Of a DNA stretch of 64,000 bases, positions 1 to 7,488 are shown one piece after another. The DNA is from an uncultured Prevotellaceae bacterium (GTDB lineage: Bacteria; Bacteroidota; Bacteroidia; Bacteroidales; Bacteroidaceae). Within the stretch, counting starts at the first letter, position 1; each line of letters opens with the position of its first letter. Both the position numbers and the translations under genes were made by a program. The notes beneath the pieces were generated by a model that was not told where the DNA came from, searched no databases, and worked only from the letters and a program-made list of their open reading frames with translations. The stretch spans positions 1 through 64,000 of the forward strand of contig CAMHJQ010000001.1 of the NCBI GenBank assembly GCA_946185485.1. The letters are read 5' to 3'.

Positions 1-794
1 CTTACGCCAAGGAGCGTCAGCAGTTTGGTGATAAGATCATCAACTTCCCCGCTGTTTACGATATGCTTTCTCGCATGAAGGCCAAGCTCGATGCCGGTCG
101 TTCACTGTTGTATGAGACCGCTTGCTACGTAGATGTTTACAAGTGCCTCGAGGACATCGAGCGCGACCGCAAGCTGACACCCGAGGAGAAGCAGGAGCTG
201 AAGAAGTATCAGCGTCTGGCTGATGCCTTCACCCCGCTGGCTAAGGGTATGAACTCTGAGTATGCCAACCAGAATGCCTACGATGCCATCAGCATCCACG
301 GCGGTTCGGGCTTCATCATGGAGTACAAGAGCCAGCGCCTGTTCCGCGACGCCCGCATCTTCTCCATCTATGAGGGTACCACTCAGTTGCAGGTGGTGGC
401 TGCCATCCGCTACATCACCAACGGCACCATGCTGAACAACATCAAGGAGATGGCTGCAAACCTGCAGACTTGCGATTGCATGGCTGGACTGAAGGCTCGC
501 GTAGAAAAGCTCATCCCCATCTATGAGGAGGCTCTCGCCAACGTGAAGGCGCTGGAGAATCAGGATGCACACGACTTCCTGGCTCGTCGTCTGTACGATA
601 TGACTGCCGAACTGGTGATGTCGCTGCTCATCATCCGCGATGCCAGCAAGGCTCCTGAGCTCTTCAAGAAGAGTGCCAACGTCTACGTTCGCATGACCGA
701 GGAAGATGTGCTTGGTAAGTCAGCTTATATCAAGGCCTTCCAGGTAGAAGACTTGGAGAACTTCAAGGCAATGGAAAAAGGAACTGAGGAGTAA
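1..794 (+). CDS. Acyl-CoA dehydrogenase, C-terminal part (5' end outside window)
   Basis: The reading frame is open from base 3 (first full codon) to a TAA at 792-794, so the N-terminal FAD/substrate-binding part lies upstream of the window. The visible part starts with the YAKERQQFG segment typical of the C-terminal helical domain of acyl-CoA dehydrogenases. It later carries the conserved GGSGF...EY..QRLFRDARI stretch and the IYEGTTQLQ motif, which in this family contacts FAD and the partner subunit. The enzyme oxidises an acyl-CoA to the 2,3-enoyl-CoA and passes electrons to electron-transfer flavoprotein. About 120 residues follow the IYEGTT motif, fitting the longer Bacteroidota type of roughly 560 residues. 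Substrate chain length cannot be told. Confidence 0.9.
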   Translation, partial: YAKERQQFGDKIINFPAVYDMLSRMKAKLDAGRSLLYETACYVDVYKCLEDIERDRKLTPEEKQELKKYQRLADAFTPLAKGMNSEYANQNAYDAISIHGGSGFIMEYKSQRLFRDARIFSIYEGTTQLQVVAAIRYITNGTMLNNIKEMAANLQTCDCMAGLKARVEKLIPIYEEALANVKALENQDAHDFLARRLYDMTAELVMSLLIIRDASKAPELFKKSANVYVRMTEEDVLGKSAYIKAFQVEDLENFKAMEKGTEE

Positions 795-824
795 ACGACC
801 ACAGTCTGATATCATAACGCAAAC

Positions 825-852
825 AAAAAAAGAGGGCTCGGCCCTCTTTTTT
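825..852. terminator. Bidirectional intrinsic terminator
   Basis: AGAGGGC-TCG-GCCCTCT hairpin flanked by an A-run on the left and a T-run on the right, placed between two convergent genes, so it can serve both strands. Confidence 0.85.
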
Positions 853-854
853 GT

Positions 855-1475
855 TTACTCAATGCAATTCATCAGGAAAGCGACGGCACCGTTCACGCCA
901 AACTTCCTTACATCCAACGAGATGTCATAGTTGGTGGCATCCTTCCAGTCGCGCCCGGTAAACTTCTTCGTATACAATTCGCGGCTGTAGTCATTGTCCA
1001 CAATCATGGCTGCTGCATCCTGCTCGCTGATGTCATACTTCACGGCGATGCGCCGCTTCCTACAATCCAGACTGGAGTGGATAAAGATCTTCAGTGCATT
1101 GGGATGGTTGGCAAAGATATCGAAACCACAACGTCCGATGATGACACACGACTCCTCTGCTGCAATACGACGAATGGCGTCAGCCTGTGCACGGAACAGT
1201 GTATGACTCGTCTGGTCCTGTTCCTGGCCGTTATACTCAGCCTTGGCCATATACGTACGGTAGAAATTCGTAAAGTCATCACGCCACAACGGATTCCGTG
1301 CCTCTATCTTCTCCACGGCATCCTCCACTGCATTCATCCTTGAAGCCACCTCATTCAGTATCTGCTTGTCCAGCAGCTTCACTCCGAGCCGGCGAGCCAG
1401 CTCAGCTCCAATCTCATGACCGCCCGTTCCAAACTGGCGGCTGATGGTAATCACAAATTTTTCTTCCTTATTCAT
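855..1475 (-). CDS. Cytidylate kinase-like family protein
   Basis: The 206-residue protein begins with FVITISRQFGTGGHEIG, the glycine-rich phosphate loop of the cytidylate-kinase-like family (Cytidylate_kin2). It continues with a LDKQILNEVA segment and a CVIIGRCGFDIF segment that match this family rather than true Cmk. The expected role is nucleotide or nucleotide-like phosphorylation in the cytoplasm, but members have rarely been assayed and the substrate is open. It lies 50 bp downstream of the guanine deaminase gene on the same strand and is probably co-transcribed with it, which would fit nucleotide salvage. Confidence 0.8.
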   Translation of the reverse strand: MNKEEKFVITISRQFGTGGHEIGAELARRLGVKLLDKQILNEVASRMNAVEDAVEKIEARNPLWRDDFTNFYRTYMAKAEYNGQEQDQTSHTLFRAQADAIRRIAAEESCVIIGRCGFDIFANHPNALKIFIHSSLDCRKRRIAVKYDISEQDAAAMIVDNDYSRELYTKKFTGRDWKDATNYDISLDVRKFGVNGAVAFLMNCIE

Positions 1476-1482
1476 AGGCCCT

Positions 1483-1525
1483 TATTTTAGTTCATAGTTC
1501 AGAGTTCACAGTTCAGAGTTCACAG
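1483..1525 (-). repeat. Short tandem repeats in operon spacer
   Basis: The whole spacer between the guanine deaminase stop and the kinase start is made of imperfect 7/14-mers. On the coding strand they read GTGAACTCTGAACT repeated about three times, drifting to CTATGAACTAA. No other feature is seen in it. Confidence 0.7.
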
Positions 1526-2854
1526 TTATATCATTTCAGGTTCGCTGACTTCCTGTCCGCGGCAGAAGCGGTGGACTATCTGACGGTCGTCACCTAAGTA
1601 GATGAAGCGCTCCAAGCGGTGCAACAGCGAGTATTCGTCAGGATGCAGCACGCCGTCGTCGATGACCAGCGCATCGAACTCGTAGCCAGGCTCGAAACTG
1701 CCCACCTTACCAAAGAAGCTGCCTGCCGACTTGGTGGCAATCCAGAAGATTTCAGGCAACGTCAGGAATGCCTTGCTGTGGTCCTGCTGGTATTGCATCT
1801 TGCTGACCTGGATGGCATAGACCAGCATGCGGAACATGTTGAGGTCGTGACCACCGCTGATGTCGCTGCCCAGTCCGACACGCAAGCCCTCTTCGAGGAA
1901 GGTACGGATAGGCGCCATACCCGACGCAATGTTGAAGTTCGACGTGGGGCAATGGGCCACCATGACGCCGTTCTTCTTCATCAGTTCCAGTTCACTGCCA
2001 TGCGTCCACACGCAATGCGCCATGATGGTGGGTGTCTGACCGAAGAGTCCATAGCGGTTGTAGGCATCGCCATAGCTCTCGCTCTCCGGTTCCAGCTCAG
2101 CCACCCAGGCTATCTCAGACGTATTCTCCGACAGATGCGACTGCACGGGCAACTGGTACTTACTAGCCAGTTGGCCACAGGCTTTCAGCAGCTCTGGCGT
2201 ACATGACGGCACGAAACGCGGCGTAATGATGGGGCGGACCAGCGGAGGACATTGACCATTGACTGTTGAACATTCTCTCGGAGAGAGTGTGGCGTTGCGA
2301 GGACCATTGAATTCGGCGATGAGCTGCTCCATACCTTCGACAGCGGCTTCTACGCCCTCACTGAGTGTGTCAGGACAGTTGCGGTTCATAGCCACCTTAC
2401 CGACCATGGCACCCATGCCTGCCTCCTGATACAACTTCATCAGCACCCGCGTACTGTCTGTATGCACGGTGCCAAAGACAACGCTGCGCATGGTTCCGAA
2501 AAGCCACTGGGTATGCAGGAAACGACGGTACATGCGCTCGGCATAGCGGACGTCGGCATACTTCGATTCCTCGGGGAAGGTATAGTTCTGAAGCCACGGC
2601 AGCAGTTCCAGGTCCATGGCTACTCCCTGGTTATGCACCTGCGGAGCATGGACGTGCATGTCGTTCATGGCCGGAATCAGCAACTTATCGCCAAAGTCTA
2701 TCACTTCAGCATTCTGGCAGTCCAAGTCCTTCAGATTGGATGCAACGCCAACCACACAGGCATCCTCCACTGCGATATAACCATTCTCGAAAACTTCGAA
2801 ACAGTCCCTCTCTTTCGTAAAAAGGATATGTGCCTTGTATACCTTTTTCATCAT
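1526..2854 (-). CDS. guaD: Guanine deaminase (amidohydrolase family)
   Basis: A 442-residue metal-dependent amidohydrolase. The metal ligands expected of the family are visible: H67-V-H69, H240 in QSHLSEN, H280 in MAHCVW and D331 in GLGSDISGG. HCPTSNFNIASG near residue 301 is the guanine-deaminase signature. The enzyme would convert guanine to xanthine plus ammonia in the cytoplasm. Residues about 188-206 look like an extra segment encoded by a repeat-like stretch (see repeat entry at 2250). The gene is divergent from adenine deaminase, 212 bp away. The start Met-Met-Lys is 32 bp from its promoter box. Other amidohydrolase substrates are possible but less likely given the signature. Confidence 0.85.
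   Translation of the reverse strand: MMKKVYKAHILFTKERDCFEVFENGYIAVEDACVVGVASNLKDLDCQNAEVIDFGDKLLIPAMNDMHVHAPQVHNQGVAMDLELLPWLQNYTFPEESKYADVRYAERMYRRFLHTQWLFGTMRSVVFGTVHTDSTRVLMKLYQEAGMGAMVGKVAMNRNCPDTLSEGVEAAVEGMEQLIAEFNGPRNATLSPRECSTVNGQCPPLVRPIITPRFVPSCTPELLKACGQLASKYQLPVQSHLSENTSEIAWVAELEPESESYGDAYNRYGLFGQTPTIMAHCVWTHGSELELMKKNGVMVAHCPTSNFNIASGMAPIRTFLEEGLRVGLGSDISGGHDLNMFRMLVYAIQVSKMQYQQDHSKAFLTLPEIFWIATKSAGSFFGKVGSFEPGYEFDALVIDDGVLHPDEYSLLHRLERFIYLGDDRQIVHRFCRGQEVSEPEMI
2250..2305. repeat. Repeat-like insert inside guaD coding sequence
   Basis: This stretch contains near-tandem ATTGACCATTGACTGTTGAAC followed by a hairpin (CATTCTCTC at 2271-2279, GAGAGAGTG at 2281-2289). It encodes guaD residues about 188-206, between FNGPR and VRPIITPRF, where I expect family members to be contiguous. 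Its composition resembles the spacer repeats elsewhere in the window. Confidence 0.45.
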
Positions 2855-2885
2855 GTACAGCTTCAGATTTGTTAGTTATCATCTG

Positions 2886-2916
2886 CAAAGATAGTAAATT
2901 TCATGGATTTTTCAAA
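2886..2916 (-). promoter_or_regulatory. guaD promoter (-33/-7 Bacteroidota type)
   Basis: On the minus strand TTTG (2913-2916) and TATCTTTG (2886-2893) are separated by 19 bp, an exact fit to the Bacteroidota primary-sigma promoter TTTG-N19-TAnnTTTG. The guaD start lies about 30 nt downstream. Confidence 0.75.
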
Positions 2917-2988
2917 CAACAAATAGAAAAATATTAAAGATAATTCCTGTTTTTGTATATTAGGGAAGTATAATTGGGAAAAAAAATG

Positions 2989-2996
2989 TATATTTG
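2989..2996 (+). promoter_or_regulatory. ade promoter -7 box
   Basis: TATATTTG matches TAnnTTTG. No TTTG is seen at the usual -33 distance. It drives the adenine deaminase gene with a leader of about 65 nt. Confidence 0.6.
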
Positions 2997-3066
2997 CAAA
3001 CGCAAAGTCTTGTTAAAGGACACACGCCAAGAACAGGTTATACCCATTTAACTAAAAGCAAAGTCT

Positions 3067-4728
3067 ATGAATAGCATGAAAGGACATATTGTGGATGTTG
3101 TTCGCCGCGAGATTTTCGACGGCGAAATAGTCATCAAGGATGAAAAGATAGTAGAAGTGAAGCGGTACAAGCTGCCTGAGCGTGAAGAACCCTGGCCATA
3201 TATCATGCCTGGTTTCATTGACAGCCACGTACACATTGAGAGCAGCATGATGGTTCCACACAAGTTTGCACGCATCGCCGTCAGCCACGGAACGATTGGC
3301 GTCATTGCCGACCCGCATGAGATTGCCAATGTACTGGGCGTGGAGGGTGTCAACTACATGATTCGTTCCGGAAAAGAGGCTCACTTCAATTTCCTTTTCG
3401 GTTCCCCCAGCTGTGTACCAGCTACAGGCGGGGATCTTGAGACCTGCGGCAAGGTGATTGATGCCAAGGACACGGAAGAACTGATGGCTCGCGAGGATAT
3501 TGGCTTCTTGGGCGAGATGATGAATTATCCTGGTGTACTGGCTGACGACAAGGAGGTGATGGCTAAGATCACGGCAGCACTCCGCAACGGCAAGCCCGTA
3601 GACGGTCATGCTCCTGGACTGACGGGGCATCAGCGTGACCGGTATGCCGCAGCAGGCATCACCACCGACCATGAGTGCACAACGCTCGACGAAGGACGCT
3701 CGTGCATCAAAGCCGGTATGAAGGTCATCATTCGCGAAGGCAGTGCCGCCAAGGACTATCAGCTGCTGAGTCCGCTGATTAAGGAGAGTCCCAACATGGT
3801 GATGTTCTGCACCGATGACTGCCACCCCGACGACTTCGTGCGAGGCCACATCAACCTCATCGTGAAACGTGCCCTGGCCGACGGCTACGACCTGTGGGAC
3901 GTGTTACAGGCTGCCTGTGTCAATGCGCAGAAGCACTACAAACAGTCTTGGGGACTTTTGCAGGTGGGCGACCCTGCCACCTTCATCACAGTAGACAACT
4001 TCTCGTCGCACTTCCGTGTGGAGAGTACATGGATTCGTGGAGAAGAGGTGTTCGACTACAACGCCAGCCTGCACTTCCATCATGACGACGTGAAACATAT
4101 TCTGGACTTTGACTACCCCAACAACTTCGTGGCAGCTCCCATCACCGCCGCCGATATTAACATTGACCTCAAGCCCGGCGACACGGTACACATCATCCAT
4201 GCTTCGGACGGCAGTCTGTTGACTGAGCACGAGGAGGTGGAGCTGACCGGCAATCCCTTGTTCGACTCGCACTATCCTTGGAAAGAGGTGCAAAAGATTG
4301 TAGTCTACAACCGTTATGTACCCGGTGCCAAGCCCATCGTAGGCCTGATACGCGGTTTCGACATCAAGAATGGTGCCATTGCCGGTTCCGTGGCTCACGA
4401 CTGTCACAACATCGTAGCCATCGGCTCCAGTGACGAGTATCTGGTAAAGGCTATCAACCGTATTGTAGAGATGCAAGGCGGACAGGTGGTGGTCAGTCCC
4501 GAGGAGATGCTGGATATTCCTCTCCCCATCGGCGGACTGATGGCTCCGATGGGCGGTCATGAGATTGCCTTCCGCACGCTGTGCATCCAGGAAAAGGTGA
4601 GAGACATTGGCTGTAAGATGAAGTCGCCGTTCATCACCATGGCCTTCATGTGTCTGCCGGTAATTCCCGACATCAAGATTACCGACCGTCATCTGATAGA
4701 CACGAAGAACATGAAGGTCATCTATTAA
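3067..4728 (+). CDS. ade: Adenine deaminase
   Basis: A 553-residue amidohydrolase matching the bacterial adenine deaminase (Ade/AdeC) family in length and motif order. GFIDSHVHIESSMM carries the first metal ligands, GVIADPHEIANV and GEMMNYPGV follow, DGHAPGL sits mid-protein, and TDDCHPDD lies near residue 249. The C-terminal MAPMGGHEIAFRTLC stretch is also typical. It deaminates adenine to hypoxanthine in the cytoplasm for purine salvage. It is divergent from guanine deaminase, so both purine-base deaminases share one intergenic region. The SemiSWEET-like gene begins 37 bp downstream and is probably in the same transcript. Confidence 0.93.
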   Translation: MNSMKGHIVDVVRREIFDGEIVIKDEKIVEVKRYKLPEREEPWPYIMPGFIDSHVHIESSMMVPHKFARIAVSHGTIGVIADPHEIANVLGVEGVNYMIRSGKEAHFNFLFGSPSCVPATGGDLETCGKVIDAKDTEELMAREDIGFLGEMMNYPGVLADDKEVMAKITAALRNGKPVDGHAPGLTGHQRDRYAAAGITTDHECTTLDEGRSCIKAGMKVIIREGSAAKDYQLLSPLIKESPNMVMFCTDDCHPDDFVRGHINLIVKRALADGYDLWDVLQAACVNAQKHYKQSWGLLQVGDPATFITVDNFSSHFRVESTWIRGEEVFDYNASLHFHHDDVKHILDFDYPNNFVAAPITAADINIDLKPGDTVHIIHASDGSLLTEHEEVELTGNPLFDSHYPWKEVQKIVVYNRYVPGAKPIVGLIRGFDIKNGAIAGSVAHDCHNIVAIGSSDEYLVKAINRIVEMQGGQVVVSPEEMLDIPLPIGGLMAPMGGHEIAFRTLCIQEKVRDIGCKMKSPFITMAFMCLPVIPDIKITDRHLIDTKNMKVIY

Positions 4729-4765
4729 AGATTAGAAAATAGACACTAAAATTAAATATTATACT

Positions 4766-5056
4766 ATGGATGTTTTATATCATATTTTAGGATGGTTAGG
4801 CAGCATTGGCCTTATCTTAGGCTATCTGCCTCAGGCCATTCAGACCATCCGTACACGTAATACGGACGGTATCTCACTGCCAGGATTCATCATGATGTCT
4901 GTCGGCAGCTTCTGCTTTATGAGCCAAGGTTTGATGCTGTGTATTCAGCAGGGCATCGGGGTTGGTATATTCTTTTTCATCACCAACTTCATTACCGCCA
5001 CCTGCGCTGTCATCATCTTCTATATAAAAATGAAGAATGACTACCCCAAAAAATGA
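4766..5056 (+). CDS. SemiSWEET-like PQ-loop transporter subunit
   Basis: A 96-residue membrane protein with three predicted helices. One PQ-loop, YLPQAIQTIRTRNTDGIS, lies after the first helix, followed by a long hydrophobic middle helix and a third helix ending in a short basic tail. This is the one-repeat architecture of SemiSWEETs, which work as dimers to move sugars or other small solutes across the inner membrane. It follows adenine deaminase by 37 bp, so a purine-linked substrate is conceivable, but nothing in the sequence shows the ligand. Confidence 0.8.
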   Translation: MDVLYHILGWLGSIGLILGYLPQAIQTIRTRNTDGISLPGFIMMSVGSFCFMSQGLMLCIQQGIGVGIFFFITNFITATCAVIIFYIKMKNDYPKK

Positions 5057-5067
5057 GCAAAATGGAA

Positions 5068-5100
5068 AAGAAGGCCAAACTACTGTTTGCTGGCCTTCTT
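5068..5100. terminator. Intrinsic terminator overlapping the typA 3' end
   Basis: GAAGGCCA (5070-5077) pairs with TGGCCTTC (5091-5098) and is followed by a T-rich tract on the plus strand. The right arm lies within the last codons of typA, so the convergent genes share this DNA. Confidence 0.6.
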
Positions 5101-6882
5101 TCGCTGGTCGTGGTCGAGGATAATCTTGCGCATGCGCATCGACTTCGGCGTCACCTCCACCAGTTCGTCTTCCTTGATATACTCCAGGCACTCCTCCAAG
5201 GACATCACCACCTTGGGGATGATGCGTGCCTTGTCATCAGTACCCGAGGCACGGACGTTGGTCAGCTGCTTGGCTTTGCAGACGTTGACCACGAGGTCGT
5301 TATCATGAACGTGCTCACCCACGACCTGACCCATATAGACGTCCTCGCCCGGGTCGATGAAGAACTTGCCGCGATCCTGCAGCTTGTCGATGGCGTAGGC
5401 AAAGGCATTACCCGTATCCATTGAAATCATGGAGCCGTTCACACGACGCTCTATCTCTCCCTTGTAAGGCTGGTACTCCTTGAAACGGTGGGCCATGATG
5501 GCCTCGCCCTGACTGGCCGTCAGCACGTTGGTGCGCAGACCGATGATGCCGCGAGAGGGGATGTTAAACTCGATATTGGTACGCTCGCCCTGACTCTCCA
5601 TGCTGGTCATCTCGCCCTTACGACGCGTCACCATGTCAATCATCTTCGAGGCAAACTCCTCGGGCACGTTGATGGTCAGTTCCTCAATGGGCTCGCATTT
5701 CACGCCATCTACCTCTTTATATATTACTTGCGGTTGACCAACCTGCAACTCATAGCCCTCACGGCGCATGGTCTCGATGAGCACGCTGAGGTGCAGCACA
5801 CCACGTCCCGATACAATCCACTTGTCGGTAGAGTCCTCGAAAGGCTCCACTCGCAGGGCGAGGTTCTTCTCCAGTTCTTTCTCCAAGCGGTCGTTGATGT
5901 GGCGCGAGGTGACGAACTTGCCTTCCTTACCGAAGAACGGCGAGTCATTGATGGTGAACAGCATCGACATCGTGGGTTCATCGATAGCAATAGGCGACAG
6001 GGGCTCCGGGTTCTCCAGGTCACAGATGGTATCGCCAATCTCAAACTTCTCCAGACCGATGACGGCACAGATGTCGCCGCACTCTATCTGGTCGATGCGC
6101 TGGTGCCCCATGCCATCAAAGGTATGCAGTTCCTTGATCTTTGTCTTCTCCATCGAGCCGTCGCGATGGGCGATAGTAATCTGCTGGCCATCCTTCAAGG
6201 TGCCACGGTGTATGCGACCCACGGCGATGCGGCCAGTATAGCTGCTATAGTCAAGCGACGTGATGAGCATCTGCGGCGTGCCCTCCAACTGTTTGGGTGC
6301 AGGAATCACCTCGACAATCTTATCCAACAGATAGGTGATGTCGGTAGTAGGCTTCTGCCAGTCTTCGCCCATCCAGCCGTTCTTGGCCGAGCCATAGACC
6401 ACGGGGAAGTCCAGCTGGTCTTCGGTGGCGTTGAGCGAGAACATCAGGTCGAACACCATCTCGTAGACCTCCTCAGGCCGACAGTTGGGTTTATCCACCT
6501 TATTGACCACCACGATGGGTTTGAGGCCAATCTGCAGAGCCTTCTGCAGCACGAAGCGTGTCTGCGGCATGGGACCCTCGAAGGCGTCCACCAGCAGCAG
6601 ACAGCCGTCGGCCATGTTGAGCACGCGCTCCACCTCACCGCCGAAGTCGGAGTGTCCCGGGGTGTCGATGATATTGATTTTGGTTCCTTTCCAATTGATA
6701 CTGACATTCTTCGAAAGAATGGTGATGCCTCGTTCGCGCTCCAGGTCGTTAGCGTCCAACACCTGACTCGACAGGTCCTGTCCCTCACGGAACAGGTTAC
6801 CGGCCAGCATCATCTTGTCCACAAGCGTCGTCTTGCCGTGGTCTACATGCGCAATAATAGCAATGTTTCTAATTGATTTCAT
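5080..6882 (-). CDS. typA: Ribosome-associated translational GTPase TypA/BipA
   Basis: A 600-residue protein, the usual TypA length. The N-terminal GTPase domain shows G1 AHVDHGKTT (11-19), switch I with RERGITI near 50, G3 DTPGHSDFG near 78, and G4 NKVDKP near 131. EF-G-like domains II and V follow, then the TypA-specific C-terminal domain with the [18 protein letters not shown] segment. It binds the ribosome at the EF-G site and supports assembly and growth under stress or cold. It has its own promoter box 59 bp upstream and is convergent with the SemiSWEET-like gene. Confidence 0.97.
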   Translation of the reverse strand: MKSIRNIAIIAHVDHGKTTLVDKMMLAGNLFREGQDLSSQVLDANDLERERGITILSKNVSINWKGTKINIIDTPGHSDFGGEVERVLNMADGCLLLVDAFEGPMPQTRFVLQKALQIGLKPIVVVNKVDKPNCRPEEVYEMVFDLMFSLNATEDQLDFPVVYGSAKNGWMGEDWQKPTTDITYLLDKIVEVIPAPKQLEGTPQMLITSLDYSSYTGRIAVGRIHRGTLKDGQQITIAHRDGSMEKTKIKELHTFDGMGHQRIDQIECGDICAVIGLEKFEIGDTICDLENPEPLSPIAIDEPTMSMLFTINDSPFFGKEGKFVTSRHINDRLEKELEKNLALRVEPFEDSTDKWIVSGRGVLHLSVLIETMRREGYELQVGQPQVIYKEVDGVKCEPIEELTINVPEEFASKMIDMVTRRKGEMTSMESQGERTNIEFNIPSRGIIGLRTNVLTASQGEAIMAHRFKEYQPYKGEIERRVNGSMISMDTGNAFAYAIDKLQDRGKFFIDPGEDVYMGQVVGEHVHDNDLVVNVCKAKQLTNVRASGTDDKARIIPKVVMSLEECLEYIKEDELVEVTPKSMRMRKIILDHDQRKKASKQ

Positions 6883-6940
6883 AATTTATCATTCATCGTT
6901 CATAACTGACCGAGCAGCTATGAATATTAAAAATCGGCTG

Positions 6941-6948
6941 CAAAATTA
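6941..6948 (-). promoter_or_regulatory. typA promoter -7 box
   Basis: TAATTTTG on the minus strand matches TAnnTTTG and lies 59 bp before the typA start. No -33 TTTG is seen at 19-23 bp. Confidence 0.55.
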
Positions 6949-7043
6949 CGAAGAATTATCGACTTTTTATCATCAAACAACTTAAAAATGTTAAAATGAT
7001 AAAAATTATGAACTATTAACTATGAACTATGAACTAAAATAAC

Positions 7044-7051
7044 TACCTTTG
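7044..7051 (+). promoter_or_regulatory. rpsO promoter -7 box
   Basis: TACCTTTG matches TAnnTTTG. Just upstream, 7006-7036 is made of ACTATGAA tandem repeats. The predicted leader of about 85 nt is long compared with other genes here. Confidence 0.65.
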
Positions 7052-7065
7052 CAGCCGCATTTGAC

Positions 7066-7099
7066 GATGTGCCCGTCTTTGATGAGGGCGGAAGGCATC
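7066..7099 (+). promoter_or_regulatory. Possible structured rpsO leader
   Basis: In the rpsO 5' leader GATGT (7066-7070) can pair with GCATC (7095-7099), enclosing a GCCC (7071-7074)/GGGC (7086-7089) stem with a purine bulge GGAAG. S15 represses its own mRNA through leader structures in several bacteria. Whether this one binds S15 is inference. Confidence 0.35.
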
Positions 7100-7140
7100 T
7101 GAAAGATGTATAGTATTAACAATTAAATTCATCAAACAAC

Positions 7141-7410
7141 ATGTATTTAGATTCAGCAAAGAAGGTTGAGATCTTCGAGAAGTATGGCGAGAACGCCCAG
7201 GACACGGGTTCCGTCGAGAGCCAGGTTGCCCTGTTCACCTATCGCATTCAGCACCTCACCGAGCACCTGAAGCAGAACCACAAGGACTTCGGTACTGCCC
7301 GTGCACTGACCAAGATGGTAGGTCGCCGTCGTAAGCTCCTGAAGTATCTCTACAACAAGGACATCACCCGCTATCGTGCACTTATCAAGGCTCTCGGTCT
7401 GCGTAAGTAA
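7141..7410 (+). CDS. rpsO: 30S ribosomal protein S15
   Basis: An 89-residue protein of standard S15 length. It shows the family stretches DTGSVESQVALFTYRI and LTEHLKQNHKDF, then GRRRKLLKYL and a RYRALIKALGLRK end. It binds the 16S rRNA central domain early in 30S assembly. It is a single gene with its own promoter and a strong terminator immediately downstream. Confidence 0.98.
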   Translation: MYLDSAKKVEIFEKYGENAQDTGSVESQVALFTYRIQHLTEHLKQNHKDFGTARALTKMVGRRRKLLKYLYNKDITRYRALIKALGLRK

Positions 7411-7431
7411 TCAAAAGGGAAGAAAGTCAAA

Positions 7432-7468
7432 AGAGGATGTGTCATGGAAACATGCACATCCTCTTCTT
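7432..7468 (+). terminator. rpsO intrinsic terminator
   Basis: AGAGGATGTG (7432-7441) pairs perfectly with CACATCCTCT (7455-7464), followed by TCTTTAT. Confidence 0.8.
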
Positions 7469-7488
7469 TATGTTGCAACATCACCCGC

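Noticed and set aside
5488..6876. Long plus-strand open frame (462 codons) opposite typA
   Set aside because: Exactly antisense to a conserved GTPase gene, with repetitive His/Leu/Arg composition typical of a shadow frame and no promoter.
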